Of a stretch of 64,000 nt of DNA, positions 1 to 11,899 are shown in pieces. This stretch comes from Topomyia yanbarensis (Eukaryota > Arthropoda > Insecta > Diptera > Culicidae). The stretch spans positions 99,187,845 through 99,251,844 of the forward strand of contig NC_080671.1 of assembly GCF_030247195.1 (NCBI RefSeq), written 5' to 3'. The notes below the pieces were generated by a model. It worked only from the letters and a program-made list of their open reading frames with translations. It was not told the origin of the DNA and did not search any database. Both the position numbers and the translations under genes were made by a program. Every line of letters begins with the position of its first letter. The first letter of the stretch is position 1.

Positions 1-1011
1 TGGGTCGCATATCCGCTGGTTTTCACAGTTTCCGATGTTCCAGAAATGCTCGTGATTTTTCCAGTTCCGCATTCTGAAAAGTAACTTCGTTTTAATTGTG
101 CTGTAATGTATATAATAGTTTGAATTACATTTAAATTAAATTACCTTCATCAAACTGTTCGAGAATTTCCTTTATTAATCACCTTGCTGTGTGTTGTTGA
201 TACGTGATGCCATATTGGATCTGTTTGTTTTTTCACATTGTATATCCACATAATACTTACGTCCGTTGCATATAACTATTGAAGTATGTGACAATCAAAT
301 AGAATGTATGTATTGCATACTTGGAAGTAATTGGTTTCTAATTTGAACTTCATCAGTGTAGTTATGAATTTTATTTGCTGCATATGAATCTAATGTGATT
401 GATCATTTTTAATATGTACGTGCTTCTTCACTTAAATTGTATGTGATTTATTGGCTCAGTGTAGACGTTTTGAGTGTTCAATAGGTAGATTTGCTTCAGT
501 CTTTGCGCAACTGTTCTTTATAAACTGTGATAATTCCAAACATCATCACGCATACACCTCCAGCAGGCACTCAATGAGTGCACCGACCGAACATGTCCAA
601 TGAATAAAATCTACCGCAGAAGAAACGTCTATGTGTGTGAGTATAATGGAAACTTCAAGCGCCTCACTCGTCATTGATCAACATTAATTGCGATTCGCAC
701 GATCCGTCACTCCTCCGTCAACGGTACATTACATCAACGGGACGACAAAATGAATTACATGCAGGTCCCATGCAGGCATTCAAACAGAACAAAAAACAAC
801 ACAACGTTTCGGTGTACGCACACAGGAAGTGCATTCCAATCATCCCGAAGCACCGATGAAGCGACGTTGATGCTCTGTTCCGCTAACTGAAACCGACGTA
901 CCGTGTGATTGAACGTTACTCTGTAAGTATAGACAGTGATCACATCTGATCCGTCCACCGCTATACTGGTTGCCAAAATACACAATAACCTGTACTTATA
1001 CAGATATTTCA
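1..1011. other. no gene seen; AT-rich then mixed-composition DNA
   Basis: No coding region is supported. Bases 1-540 are AT-rich and carry no recognisable repeat. Bases about 540-1010 are less AT-rich and could be unique host sequence. A good splice-donor-like string (GTAAGT at 923-928) lies there, but I see no coding frame leading into it, so a non-coding exon is only a possibility. Short open frames on both strands lack any family signature. Confidence 0.4.
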
Positions 1012-1547
1012 CTTTCAAGCAGGGATGCTAAGTGTTTTTCCAAAAAATCTGTAATATTTTTTTAAAAAGTCTGGAATTGTCTGGATGACCCCAATTCTTT
1101 AGGAGAAGGTGCATTCTTCACCGATGGGCTATATTTGTTACGTTTTACTAATGAAACATGTTTGTATATTAGTAAATATATCGGCTTACTAAAAATTTGG
1201 TGATTGCGCTGCTAATCTGGAAATGTCCAATGCTTGATTTTCAGCATAGCTTGATTAAATTTGAATCTCAGAGTTTCCAGAATCTTGGACAGCTGGAACT
1301 TCTAGATGATATAATTCGGCAAAAAATTTGTTGACTTTCACGAAAAAACGATGGTATGTTGTGTTTCCTAGCTTTCTCAATAAGTGGTTTATGAAACTTA
1401 TTTTGTTATTTTTCAAATTGTCTGGATAAATCTGGACAAATTCCCTGAAATCTGGATCAGACAAACTTAAATCTTTATGTCTGGACGAGGCTTGAAAATC
1501 TTGATGAATCCAGATAAATCTGGAAGGTTGGCACCCCTGCTTTCAAG
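1012..1547. mobile_element. hAT-type MITE with perfect 8-bp target duplication
   Basis: The element spans 1020-1539. Its left end reads CAGGGATGCTAA and its right end, on the reverse strand, reads CAGGGGTGCCAA. The 8-bp string CTTTCAAG flanks it on both sides (1012-1019 and 1540-1547). An 8-bp target duplication with ends starting CAGGG is the signature of the hAT superfamily. The roughly 520-bp interior codes for nothing and repeats the word TCTGGA many times near both ends, as expected for sub-terminal transposase-binding sites. It is non-autonomous. Confidence 0.9.
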
Positions 1548-2773
1548 ATTTGATTGTGCGCACAGATAATTTTATTAAAAAAACAAAAATACCAATCTCC
1601 GCTTTTGAGATACTGTAATTTCGGTGGAGATTTCATTTTTACAGTCACTACGCGGTAGGAATATTTATGAATAATACACAAAAATTGAACCGAGGGCGAA
1701 CTTTTGCAAACCCGGCTGGAAGCACTTGTAACTTTTTCGAGCGTCCTTAGTATAAGATGAAATGAAATGAAATGGAATAAAAGGATACTTCCTTTGATTG
1801 TGTAGGTCGCCTAAACTATTTTTACACCAACACATAAACGAAAATCACAACGCCTTTTGACAAGCCGACGTGATCGAATTCACCGTCAAAAACAGATGCT
1901 GGAAAACTGTATTTTCCTCAATTACGGAATCGGAGTGTTCGAACTTCACTTCCTACACGTAACACGGACGCAACCCGAGCACGCGAAACAGAATTGGACA
2001 CCGAAGACGCGAAATCAACCGGTAAAAAACAAAAATATTACGGAGTCGAAAAGTTGAACCGTTGTCTGGAGCAGTGTGACCAGATCTCCTCATTTTTAAT
2101 TTTCATATCAGGCAATTAAGGGCGATTAAATGGCGCGTTCCCTGGGCGATTTAAGGGTGGGTAGAGCGGCAAAAAATGACGGCGGCAAATCGCCCAAATG
2201 TTGCATTTAAAATAGCCACATAATTGCCAAAATGTAGGGCAATTAGCGCATCCGAGTTGGCAAATGGCCTCCCGTTAGCCAGCAACTTGCTCTTTTGACT
2301 GGGTAATCACAGAATGATTATTTATTGAGGTTAGAAACCTTTTTCGTCCACAGATGGCATTACATTTATGTCCTTTGTGATTCGTATGGGATTGACAGGA
2401 GTGGACTATATTGCTAATGACACATTCCGCGGGCTTGTACACCAGAAGGAGGTTTTTGTTTTGCCTTATTTTGGTATCACAATTTTTTTCGATTCGGTAG
2501 TGTTTAAACCATTGGAATGTTATGTAATCCAACTATTGACATTTCGACAAATAGTATAAAAATATACAGCAAAGTATGTTGAATTTCACGGAAAATGGCT
2601 CCTAAATTATTGACTTCTAAGAAAAGTTCTTTTTCATGAAACTATGATTGAAATTATTATCTGTTCAAAGTAATTTGTTCGTTATTGACTGTAGAACAAT
2701 AAAACTAGAAAGATTTTTTTCTTGATTTGACCACTAATACTTTTTGAACTAATAGAAGTTTTGGTTGTTTCTG
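1548..2773. other. no gene seen; unassigned sequence
   Basis: I see no coding region. A patch at about 2110-2250 repeats the words GGGCGATT and GGCAATT in both orientations and may be an old MITE, but I cannot place its ends. The short open frames at 2275-2560 overlap on opposite strands and match no family I know. Confidence 0.3.
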
Positions 2774-3337
2774 CGTTGTAACGTCACGAAAAATGCCTAT
2801 TTTTTAATTTTATTAAAAAACTGAAATTTTGTTCAAATTTATATTCCGGATTCTCTTTGTGTTAAAAAATACTTTTCTAAAAAGCCTACAATTTCTTTTG
2901 TTGGATGTGGGGAACTAAAGTCAGAACAGCATACACTTTGCGTTGTAACGTCACGTAGTTTAACTTTTATCAGACGCTTGAATGATTTATCAGATATAGT
3001 GTCAAATTTTACTTCGTATGGTTTATTGAAACGCTTTCAAGTTGTTTCGCGAACAGGAAATTATACTAGCGTGATATTCATAAATTCAGAATGTATATCC
3101 TTAAGTACTTAAGGTGTTATATACCATCGACACATTCTTTCGTGACGTTACAACGATTTGACCAACCTTCATTCTCTGTTACAACTTTTTCAAATGAACT
3201 ATCCGAACTTTGTTCTCGGGTTAGTATTTAGCCATTAATAATAAGTGCGTTCCCTGAATCTTTCTTCCCTTCCAGCAATCAACAATTCCACACTTCGCCA
3301 TCATCGACGAGACGCCCGATATAAGGTTATCCGCAAC

Positions 3338-3492
3338 CTCCCGATCAGAATGAAATAACAAGATTATAACAAAACACAATTTTGTAACATATTGTGTTAT
3401 AAATTAGTTAGTAGTTAAAATAACAGAAAATAACAAGTAACAATGCGAGATATAGTTTGGAAAGATTTCTGTTATGTGTTTCTGATCGGGCT
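3338..3492 (+). mobile_element. CCCGATCAG-ended MITE, copy 1
   Basis: A 151-bp element occupies 3340-3490 with perfect inverted ends CCCGATCAGAA and TTCTGATCGGG. The dinucleotide CT flanks both sides, so a 2-bp target duplication is likely. Two more copies lie at 19867-20025 and 53647-54717. It is non-coding and sits in the middle of the 15-bp-motif region. Confidence 0.85.
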
Positions 3493-3887
3493 CCGTTGTA
3501 GTCGCACGTGCCGTCATTTAGTAACTAACATAAACATCGTCAAAGCAGCTACATTATCGAAATGCCTGAGGTATTAAATCGAATATAGACAGATATCTAT
3601 TCAAATTTACGGGAGGTTGTAAAGACATAATTGGGTCTACAGATACATATCTGGGTGACCGCACTAAATCGTCTCAATTGCTTCGAGTGAGATAAAAAGG
3701 CTTTGGCACATCTCAAATGAGCTCAAAAAAGATAGATGAGGGAGTGTTTATTGGTGTTTCCAGACTTTTAAAATCCCGTCGAATTGACGATTGGATGTAA
3801 CACATTGTTACGTAACATCACGGCGATGTGACGTGTTCCTTATCTTTGAATCTTTGCAAGTATAATATATACAATATTTCAGTATAC

Positions 3888-4122
3888 TTAGGGACGATTC
3901 ATAAATTACGTACCGCTTTTAGGGGAGTGGGGGGAGGGGGTACGACAAGTCTTGACATAGGAGGAGAGATCGTTACGTAATATGTATTCAGCGAAAAAAA
4001 AATTTCAATGAATTTGTTACGTAATAGAGGAGTGGGATGGAGACATTTGTGACAATTTGTTACATGGGGGGAGTCAATTTTGGGCAATTTTTGCGTTACG
4101 TAATTTATGACTTTATGACTTA
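3888..4122. mobile_element. Harbinger-like MITE with TTA duplication
   Basis: The element spans 3891-4119 and is flanked by TTA on both sides. Imperfect inverted ends share the core CATAAATTACGTA. The interior carries G-runs (GGGGGGAGGGGG) facing the ends. A 3-bp TWA duplication with G-rich ends is typical of PIF/Harbinger. It is related in style to the larger element at 53751-54655. Confidence 0.7.
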
Positions 4123-5010
4123 AATTGTGCTCGCTTTATCATATAAATCCACTTGATTAAGCCCAACAATACAAATATCATACAATAAACTCGGATCGGG
4201 AAACTGATTCCTTACCAAATTAAATAAAGCAATACTGCCAGTTTACTTTTGTTTGTGAAATATGTGTTAAAAGCTGCTATTCTGGCTCTGTTAAACTACC
4301 AGATTGAGCCCTGTCAAATAATTTAATGTGTCAAATGGCTCAAATCTATCAACAACATATATGAAAACACATTTCTTGGCTTGATCAATTATTTTTCCTA
4401 CAATTAAAAAAATAAACTGTAGCGCGATTTTTCGACTACCCCATATTGTAATTCGAATAAATTATCATTAAACGGTTAAATGTGATAAATATTTAAAATT
4501 TTACTCAAAACAATAGCACCAGCGTAACTTACAGAGTTGAAGATTTTCGTGACGTTACAACGCAATGAGATATCGCTTTTCTGAAAAAGGAGCGTTGTAA
4601 CGTCACGAAAGTTAAAAGATGCTTAATAAGAAACAAAACAATAAAAAATATATTTAATGACACCTAGTTATTCGTATGCTATTTAGAAATACATCATAGA
4701 ATATTTGTTCTTGATAAAAAATCTTATAGAGCAGATATTTTGACTTTTATAGAAATATGTTGAAAGTTCTAATTTGTGACGCGTTGTAACGTCACGTTAC
4801 ATTATCGGTCATAAAACAATCCTCTTCCAGTATATTCAGTTTATGTTTATTGAATCCTTAGTGAAATTTTGTCTACTTCCCGAATCTTTAATAAGTTTTG
4901 ATGTAGGCGTTCATTTGATGAAGTTATAACGTATTAATGGAATGAAGAAACGTCAAATCGTTGTAACGTCACGAAAGAATGTGTCTAATATACAATATTT
5001 GCGGGAGGTT

Positions 5011-7197
5011 TTAAAAGCCCTGCCTACAAGAAGACGACTGCAGATCAATGACAAAGGAGATTACCCAGAATCTGAATCGCTGTGACACAACACAGCAACT
5101 GTTGTGGCAGTCTACGACAGAAACAATGGGTGATGTCGCTTTGATTGCAGAACCATACCGAGTCCCCCTGATAACAGCAACTGGGTGGCGGATAGATCGG
5201 GAACAGCTGCGATTCCCCATTCAAGAAGTGATAGAATGCTCATATGAGGGCTTCGTGATCACCAATTCAACAGCGTCTACGTGTGCAGCTGTTACCCCCC
5301 TTCAAGGTTGACAGTAGAGCAGTTCAGCCTACTGCTGGAGCAGTTAACCGAGCAGTTGATCGGTTGAAAGTTGGTAATCATTGGTGGAACCTTCAATACC
5401 TGGGCTGTGAAGTAGGGTAGTAGAGTAACCAACACAAAAGGCTAAACCAGGAAGCTTTTGCGAAGTTAGACATGCGACTGTGCAATGAGGGTTCCGTTAG
5501 CATATTTCGAAGAGACGGGAGGGAGTGTATCAAAGACGCCACATTCTGTAGTCCTTCACTGACGACGTACATGAATTGAAGAATATGTGAAACGTATACG
5601 CATAGCGACCACTAGGCGATTCTCTAGCGTATCAGTCAATGGAACCCTGCTGCAGCACGGAGAAGCATGATCGGCGAGCGAAAGACCACTTCATTGAGGC
5701 ACTTCAGCCAAACGGAGGGACCGAAAACGTGGATGCGGCTGACCTACCATGAAGGATTGTGGCGGCTTGTGATGCTACAATGTCTTGAAAACTGGAACCA
5801 CGCAATAGACGAGGACCAGCTTACTGGTGGAACGAGACCCTTAGTACGCTACGCGCTGCTTGTCTCAGAGCTAGAAGGCGGGCTCAAAGAGCAATATCGG
5901 GGCCAGATAGAGAAGAGCGCAAAGCAGCGTTTCGGGAAGCTAGGACCGCTTTAAAACGGTAGAACGCTACAAGGAGCTGTGCCGAGAAGTAGACGCCAAT
6001 CTCTGGGGCGATGCGTACCGAGTCGTGATGGCGAAAATGAAGGGCTCGACGACGCCAGAAGTGTGCCCGAGTAAGCATTTATTTGGCCACCGAACAGCGA
6101 AGAAGAAGGAGCAAATACGATCAATGGGCAAGTGACTAACGACGAGCTCGCGGAAGCGTCGAAGCGCCTGAAGAAAGCCCGCGGTCCGGATGGAATACCA
6201 AACATGGTGCTGAAAGCTGCGATATTGGCATATCCGGACATGTTCAAGATAGTGCGCCAGAAGTGTTTAAATGAAGGCAACTTCCCCGAAATGTGGATGG
6301 TACAGAAACTGGTGTTGCTGCCGCAGCCAGGGAAGCCAGCAGGCGATCCGGCTTCGTATAGACCCATATGTCTGGTGGATACACTCGGGAAACTCCTGGA
6401 AAGAATCATCCTTAACAGGTTGACGAAATACACGGAGGGTGAGCGCGGACTGTTCAAGATGCAGTTCGGGTTCCACAAAGGAACATCGACTGTGGAAGCA
6501 ATTCGGACAGTACTCGAGTGTGTGGAGAAGGCATCTACACACAAGCGAAGAGGAAATCGATACTGTGCTGCGGAAGAATGCCAGACGCGGAGCCATCGCT
6601 GGAGCGCTGCACAGAATGAGGCTCCCCGACTATCTATGCCGGATCCTGAAGAGCTACTTCTAGAGCAGAGTATGTTATACAAAACGAACGAAGGGCAGAT
6701 GTTAATGCGAGTTACAGCGCGTGTTCCTCACGGCTCCATTCTCAAACCAACACTTTGGAACGGGATGTACGATGGGGTCTTGACACTGCGACTGCCCAGG
6801 AAACTTAAAATCAGGGGTATTGCGGACGACGTGTCACTAACGGTCACGGGTGAGACACTTGAAGAAATGGAGGCGTCAGTGACGGAGACAAGGGACGCGA
6901 AGACGTCTGCTATCTGCTGTTTTGTCTTCGATACTTTGATATGGGAATATGAAAACCAAGCGGAACCGCAAAAAGCTGAACAGGACATTCCGGTCGATGG
7001 CCGCACGAGTCGCAAGCGCGTACAGAAGAATATCGTCGGAGACAGTATGCGTTATCGTCGGGATGATCCCCATCTACGTCACTCTGGCTGAGGATATCGA
7101 GTCCTACAATCGTAGAAACATCAGAAACGTGAGGAAGATGGTGATATTCAATTCGATGGTGAGCTGGCAGCAGGAATGGGACAATACGAGCATCTAG
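5011..7197 (+). pseudogene. degenerate R1-clade LINE ORF2 (endonuclease and reverse transcriptase)
   Basis: The 5' part (5020-5300) reads as the start of an R1-type endonuclease: QNLNRCDTTQQLLWQ, then VALIAEPYRVP. More endonuclease text follows in shifting frames to about 5640. A linker lies at 5667-5955. The reverse transcriptase is at 6132-6900 with KKARGPDGIPN, PGKPAGDPASYRPICLVDTLGKLLE, QFGFHKG and the catalytic box as IADDVSL. The C-terminal region at 6949-7197 reads VASAYRRISSETVCVIVGMIP and ends WQQEWD, a characteristic R1 tail. At least four frame changes and several stops break it, so it cannot make a working protein. R1 elements classically target 28S rDNA, but no rDNA flanks this copy. 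Confidence 0.88.
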
Positions 7198-7660
7198 CTG
7201 GTTGGTTCGGTTTCGAAAGAACTTCTCCCGCCGGGAAACTCTTCGTCGGAGTAGGCTTGTTCTATCGTCGGGGACTAGACCGAGTAGTTTGCGAACATGT
7301 CAGGAGCTCAACAAGGAAGTGGTGCTATATGTCACAAGGGAGCTGAAGGGCTCAGTAAATTAGATAGTCTGAAGTTTTCCGCCCAGATTATCGTCGTAGG
7401 GGAAGAGCACTAATTCTTGACCAACAGCTAGCTTTTCTTCTGCTATACATAATTTATCACGTTGTGTGGTTGATCGAAAACTGGTAGTGTGTCGAGGAGG
7501 TGTGCCACAACCCTACTGAAAGAACTAACTACTAAGTTCTTGGATAGGAATCTGCTCGACACATAAGAAAATCTCTCTCCGAAGTAATTCCGTAAGGTAG
7601 TGACGGGGAGGAATTAGGTTCCGTGCAAGAGTAGTTTCAGCGGGTCGAGCGGCTGCTCAA
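7198..7660 (+). other. probable 3' untranslated region of the R1-like remnant
   Basis: No open frame follows the tail of the R1 pseudogene, but base composition stays similar (mixed, not AT-rich) until about 7660. It is therefore likely to be the element's 3' untranslated region. No poly(A) tail or target duplication could be identified. Confidence 0.4.
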
Positions 7661-7724
7661 ACCCGTTCCCTGACTTGTTGATTTATTGAACATTGTCTTT
7701 GCTCCCTAAAAAATTGTACGAATT

Positions 7725-7840
7725 TGTCGAGCCGAGTCGATTGGTATGTGCGATTCGACCCTCCGGAGCTCGGAAAACAGTGTTCAAAATTTGAGCGAAT
7801 CCTATACATTTCTTTTGTAAGAAATTCAAAAATAAGAGGT
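7725..7840 (+). repeat. fragment of an abundant dispersed repeat
   Basis: The stretch around 7728-7790 (CGAGTCGATTGGTATGTG, then CGACCCTCCGGAGCTCGG) parallels 46215-46270 (CGAATGGTGTATGACACTCG, then GCCCTCCGGGCCTCC). It is a short, diverged piece of that repeat family. It has no coding potential. Confidence 0.5.
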
Positions 7841-9549
7841 TCGATTTATTTTTTTTCACTTCATAGCACCCCTGGCGGTGTACTTCTCAACTATCTAATG
7901 ATTATAAATTTTAGGCCCAAGCAAGCACAATAACTTTGCCAAAGAAAGTATGGCACTGTATGTTGACAAGGACGAAACAATCGCCCACAGCCCCAATTGA
8001 TCGAAACCCTATGAGCTAGGGGATTCCTTTTTGACGCTCCCAGTTCACCGCGAAGTATGATACTAATGTATTTAGTTATAAAATATAGACAATCGTTGCT
8101 CATGAAACTTGTGTCTCGAAAATATAACTCGATTTTCAACTTCCTATTCTTCCTTACAATGTACACAAATTGTACAATCTACCTTGCGTTCGCATAGAAA
8201 ATATGGCTATTATGAGGTCGGACATACATTATACCTTGCAAGGCCATAAATTCCAGGCCAGAGGGTCAACTTGTTTGTTCACCAGATGAGTACATAGTTC
8301 ACAAATTTTGTTTTGCCATAACGAATAGATTTGTAATTCCAAAAAAAACATCTCAACCAATTATCCGCCTCCAATTACCGGGAATATTTACAACCTGCGA
8401 CATGAACCAAAGGTCGTAATTCAGTCCAGCTGCTGTGCGGTGTGATTCGATTCGCGAGATATTTTTAGCACGCGCTTCTCCGTTGGTTGGTGGAAAAACT
8501 GCACGCGAATAATCCAAATAACAGATTTTGGACAGGAGCAAAACTTGAACCTTTTTTGTTTGCTCGTGCTGGGCCGGATTCCATGGAAATGGAAAAAGTG
8601 AAAATACACCGACGATCAGTCAGTCAGTTAGTAAATCTCGCTGTCTCCCACTATGCTGCCGGCGGCTGTACGTTCGATGCGTCGTACGTCAGCGGTCCAT
8701 TTGCTGGCCCATTCAAACCACCATATTCGGCGAGGAATGTTGTGCTCGACGTGTTTACATTTATATTTATATAATAATGAGTTTGGCTGTTCTCTCGGTG
8801 GAACCGTGGACCGGCGCTGCCGTGGGTTCCTTTTTGTGTATATTCCTTGCGCGATGAGTGTACAACTGTACATGTTTCGAGGAGAAGCGGATCTGTGCCG
8901 ATCGTTGAGTCCCACACGGATTTTACATTTCCACGGTTCATTTTCAACGTTTTCAACATTTTTTTCTCTTTCGTTGTTGGCGTGGAGTAGGCAAACAGTT
9001 TTCACGCCTCTGTAACACGGGACATTTTAGCGTATTACTCATCATCAGTCAGTTTGATTTGCCATGGAGTTTATGGCACTACTGCAACTATGCGACAACA
9101 TTAGCTCCTTTGAGATACTTTGTATCGTCATGAGATTCTAGGGGAGGCAATCAGATTCTGAAACTAATGATTCTAGTGGTGTTCCTCGCCGGCAAGTTTA
9201 TTAATTTTAATAGCATCCAGCCGTACATCGATTAAAGATAATTACCGACAGTTTATTTCACTTGTCCTTCCATTCGTATTCTTTACATTTTAACTTTCTG
9301 TGTGTGCACAAATTAACTCTCTCGAAACGACCCACTTGGTGGTGAAAAGAATTTCGAACGAGATTCGTCATCAACGACTTCGACTCCCCGTTTGAAGTCC
9401 TACCTGTTGAGATTGGATGGACATTTTGTAATTTTTCCTATCCACTGGAAAAGCGTTAAATTTGCCAAAAATTTCTTAAAAAGCTAGACAGAACGATATT
9501 CGGAATGGACCGAAATTTCAAAAATCCGCCCAAATAAGCTCTGAGCTGG
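7841..9549. other. no gene supported; possible unique host DNA at 8400-9060
   Basis: Bases 8400-9060 are less AT-rich than their surroundings and hold overlapping open frames on both strands. None has a recognisable domain, and opposite-strand overlap argues against coding. The string TCAGTCAGTCAGTTAGT near 8615 resembles repeated arthropod transcription initiators (TCAGT). I can only suggest a promoter or first-exon region. Flanking stretches 7841-8400 and 9060-9549 show nothing recognisable. Confidence 0.3.
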
Positions 9550-10440
9550 GTTGTGATGTCAAATTTAAAATATCAAATGACATTGCTGGAGACAAACTCC
9601 GTCTACCTACCAGCCCACCAGGTGGAGATAAATGTCGTAGTTACCGATTCGAGTTTGACATGCGTGGATCTGCTGAATCACGGAGTTGGCTGTTTCAAAG
9701 GTCTCCTGGTCCAGTCAGTAAAGATTTGATCTTAGAACTCGAATCGGGCCTGCTTTGCCTAATTTCCGACCAGATTCGTTTGCCTGTTCGCCTTTTTTGT
9801 ACCGCGGGTAATGAATTGCACTAAATGGGTTACACAGCTACCCATTGCAGCAATAAGGTCTGAGGAGACAATTGCGAAAGGAATCAAGGGAATGATTCTT
9901 GCGATGTGAATGTTGAAAAGTACCCCTAGCAAAGTTTACATGAGCTCTCGATATGTCTAGCGTACAAACAGCACAAAGAGCAATTGAAGTACTCTCTTAA
10001 ATGATGGTTAATACACTAGCACAAATCTTAAAGAGAACAACGCCGCCGACCATGACTAAGCCTTTTGCTCTTTTGGGTCAGGGTCAGGAAAAGTGAAACG
10101 TAGACGATCACGAAAAGGGGACATCTTCTACTGCGCCTAGAAGCTACAGGAAGAGAAAGAATTCTTCACCTGAGATTCCCTGTAAACTGCAAACACTTCA
10201 CCTTAATGAATCACCAAATATATCGAATCGGGGAAACGCTGTGACAATGCCGAAACTAATAACTCACGGTCCTATGGATGAGAGTCAGCTCTCTCAACGG
10301 CATAGAAGATTTTAGCTCTCGAAGTCAACGGGACTAAGCGAACAACCACTGGACGCTAACGAATTGGTGATTTATTTCTCCTCGATATCCGCTAACACCA
10401 CCCTACAACCGTCCCATGTAAATCGTGCAAAAATTATAAA
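9550..10440 (+). pseudogene. decayed LINE ORF1 (gag-like), related to LINE B
   Basis: Translation of 9620-9830 gives pieces such as SLTCVDLLNHGVGCFKG and FVPRVMNCTK. These parallel the ORF1 of LINE B in this window (GLKCEDLLKYGVGCFKH and FVPRVMNCSNC). The zinc-knuckle region after MNC is decayed: only the first cysteine is clear. The following 9990-10420 has the polar, serine-rich character of the same ORF1's C-terminal half (FALLGQ versus FALLAG). Stops and frame changes are frequent. It is on the plus strand, opposite to LINE B, so it is an independent and older insertion. Confidence 0.65.
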
Positions 10441-10530
10441 TAAAATGTGACTTGTGTGCCCTTTCGCACAATATGTTCGGTAGTATTGTCGGATAAATGA
10501 GAAATTTAATAGCGATTTCGCTTGAACCTG

Positions 10531-10610
10531 AAACTGAGTCAGGTTCTAACCCCAACCGCTGTCAGTTCATACATTTTGACAGCAGTTGGGGTTAGGAACT
10601 GACTCAGTTT
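10531..10610. repeat. 80-bp near-perfect hairpin
   Basis: Arms of about 34 bases (10531-10564 and 10577-10610) are reverse complements with about three mismatches. The outer arm reads AAACTGAGTCAGGTTCTAAC and the loop is about 12 bases. It lies just downstream of the decayed ORF1. It could be the core of a small foldback MITE or a structured 3' tail of the LINE remnant. Confidence 0.75.
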
Positions 10611-11724
10611 CGCTTTAAACAAAAACCACATAAGAAATCTATAACAACTTGACAGTTCTCAACACTGTCGGTAGAAAGGCTTACACCAAATGCAGTCAGT
10701 GCTGTCAGTTAAATTGCCACAAAATTAGAGTGTAAGAAATTTGAATTGAAACAACGTAGGTTTAAATTGTAGTTATAATACTAATAAAAATCCTATTTCC
10801 CATTTGAACCGTCGAGAGGAATAGACCGGGAATGCCTCAACACAACTACTAGTTTAACTATTCCCCAAAGTGACTACCCAACAAACATTTCGTGGTTTTT
10901 TAAACGTGTTAACAGTTGCTTTATTCAGCTCTAGCTGAACATTGGAGGTATGCGTGTAATCATATATCATTTATTCCACCCTTAAACATCCGGGATTTGG
11001 AGAATTTATCCAGCTTGTCTGATTAAGACATATTGAAGAACAATTCTTCAGCATGTATACAGCCTGAAGAAAGCCACAGTTCAGCTTCATCAATAAACCT
11101 TTTCGTTGCCGCTATTCAGCTGAGAAAATTATCATAGAAAAAATATTAAAACAGACATTTATTTCAAGTTACACACGCTATCAATCTCTTTGGAAGCCAT
11201 ATACTTTTATTAGTGTTACGTTACAATTAGAGAAAAATTGTATTACCTTGTTGAAAGTCATATCACGTACCTGGATCCGAACCAGCAACCTGTTGAATAC
11301 TAAGCACTTACCTTACTGTCTGCACCAATCTTGCATACATCGAATGCTTAATATTTCACCGATGTACCGAAAAGTCTAGGCTGCTGAATAGAATCTGTAC
11401 AAAGACTACACTAGCCTTTTATAGATTTGAGTTAATATAGTAGATTCACTAGTGGCTTGGGTCCGAATCCTAACCTACGATAATGTTTTCATGCAATAAT
11501 TTTTAGAACATTCCGAAATTTTAAATTAGACAATTTACTAATTTCAAAGACTAATGATTGTAGACGTATCCAAGATGAGGACTTACGGATGTCACAAAAC
11601 TTTTAGACAAGTAAAAATGAGTGTCATATGAAAGTGGTGGTAACTGAATGATGGATTGAAACCATTTATGATTCTAAGGTGACAATCTCCTTGATTTATT
11701 TGCCATGCCATTTGGCAAATGGTC
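10611..11724. other. no gene seen; possible tRNA-derived fragment
   Basis: No coding region is seen. On the minus strand, 11265-11340 contains a string matching a Pol III B box (GGTTCGGATCC), preceded by AGTAAGGTAAGTGC, a weak A-box-like segment. This resembles a tRNA-derived SINE head. A second B-box-like string (GGATTCGGACCC) lies on the minus strand near 11450-11475. No cloverleaf is complete, so I do not call a tRNA. Confidence 0.3.
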
Positions 11725-11899
11725 CATGGAAACAGGGCCGGCGGAATGCGTGGGTAGTATGGGTAGTACTACCCACTCGAAAATTACCGAGGGGAGGAAT
11801 TACCCACTCGAAAGTTTGTAATAAAGCAAAACCTAAGATTAACCACGTATGTGTCTTGCGCAGAAAATTCTTGCGTTGGAAATCCTCGATGTAAAACAT

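Larger units (their letters stand above)
2774..4973. repeat. seven dispersed copies of a 15-bp motif CGTTGTAACGTCACG
   Basis: The exact 15-mer occurs forward at 2774-2788, 2941-2955, 4593-4607, 4782-4796 and 4959-4973, and reversed at 3141-3155 and 4548-4562. Three copies sit in the left 380 bp and four in the right 430 bp, leaving the middle empty. The neighbourhoods of 3129-3190 and 4925-4990 are inverted repeats of each other. This distribution fits sub-terminal transposase-binding sites of a non-autonomous DNA transposon about 2.2-2.4 kb long. I could not fix its ends. The motif core TAACGTCA also resembles a CREB/ATF half-site family, which is an alternative reading. Confidence 0.65.

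Noticed and set aside
5951..6682. 243-codon open frame on the minus strand
   Set aside because: It is the antisense shadow of the R1-type reverse transcriptase and has no family resemblance.
5011..7660. R1 insertion in ribosomal DNA
   Set aside because: No 28S rRNA sequence flanks the remnant, so it is an off-target or transposed degenerate copy.
8628..9015. Three overlapping open frames of about 100-125 codons, both strands
   Set aside because: Opposite-strand overlap, no domain and no splice-consistent structure; kept only as possible unique host DNA.
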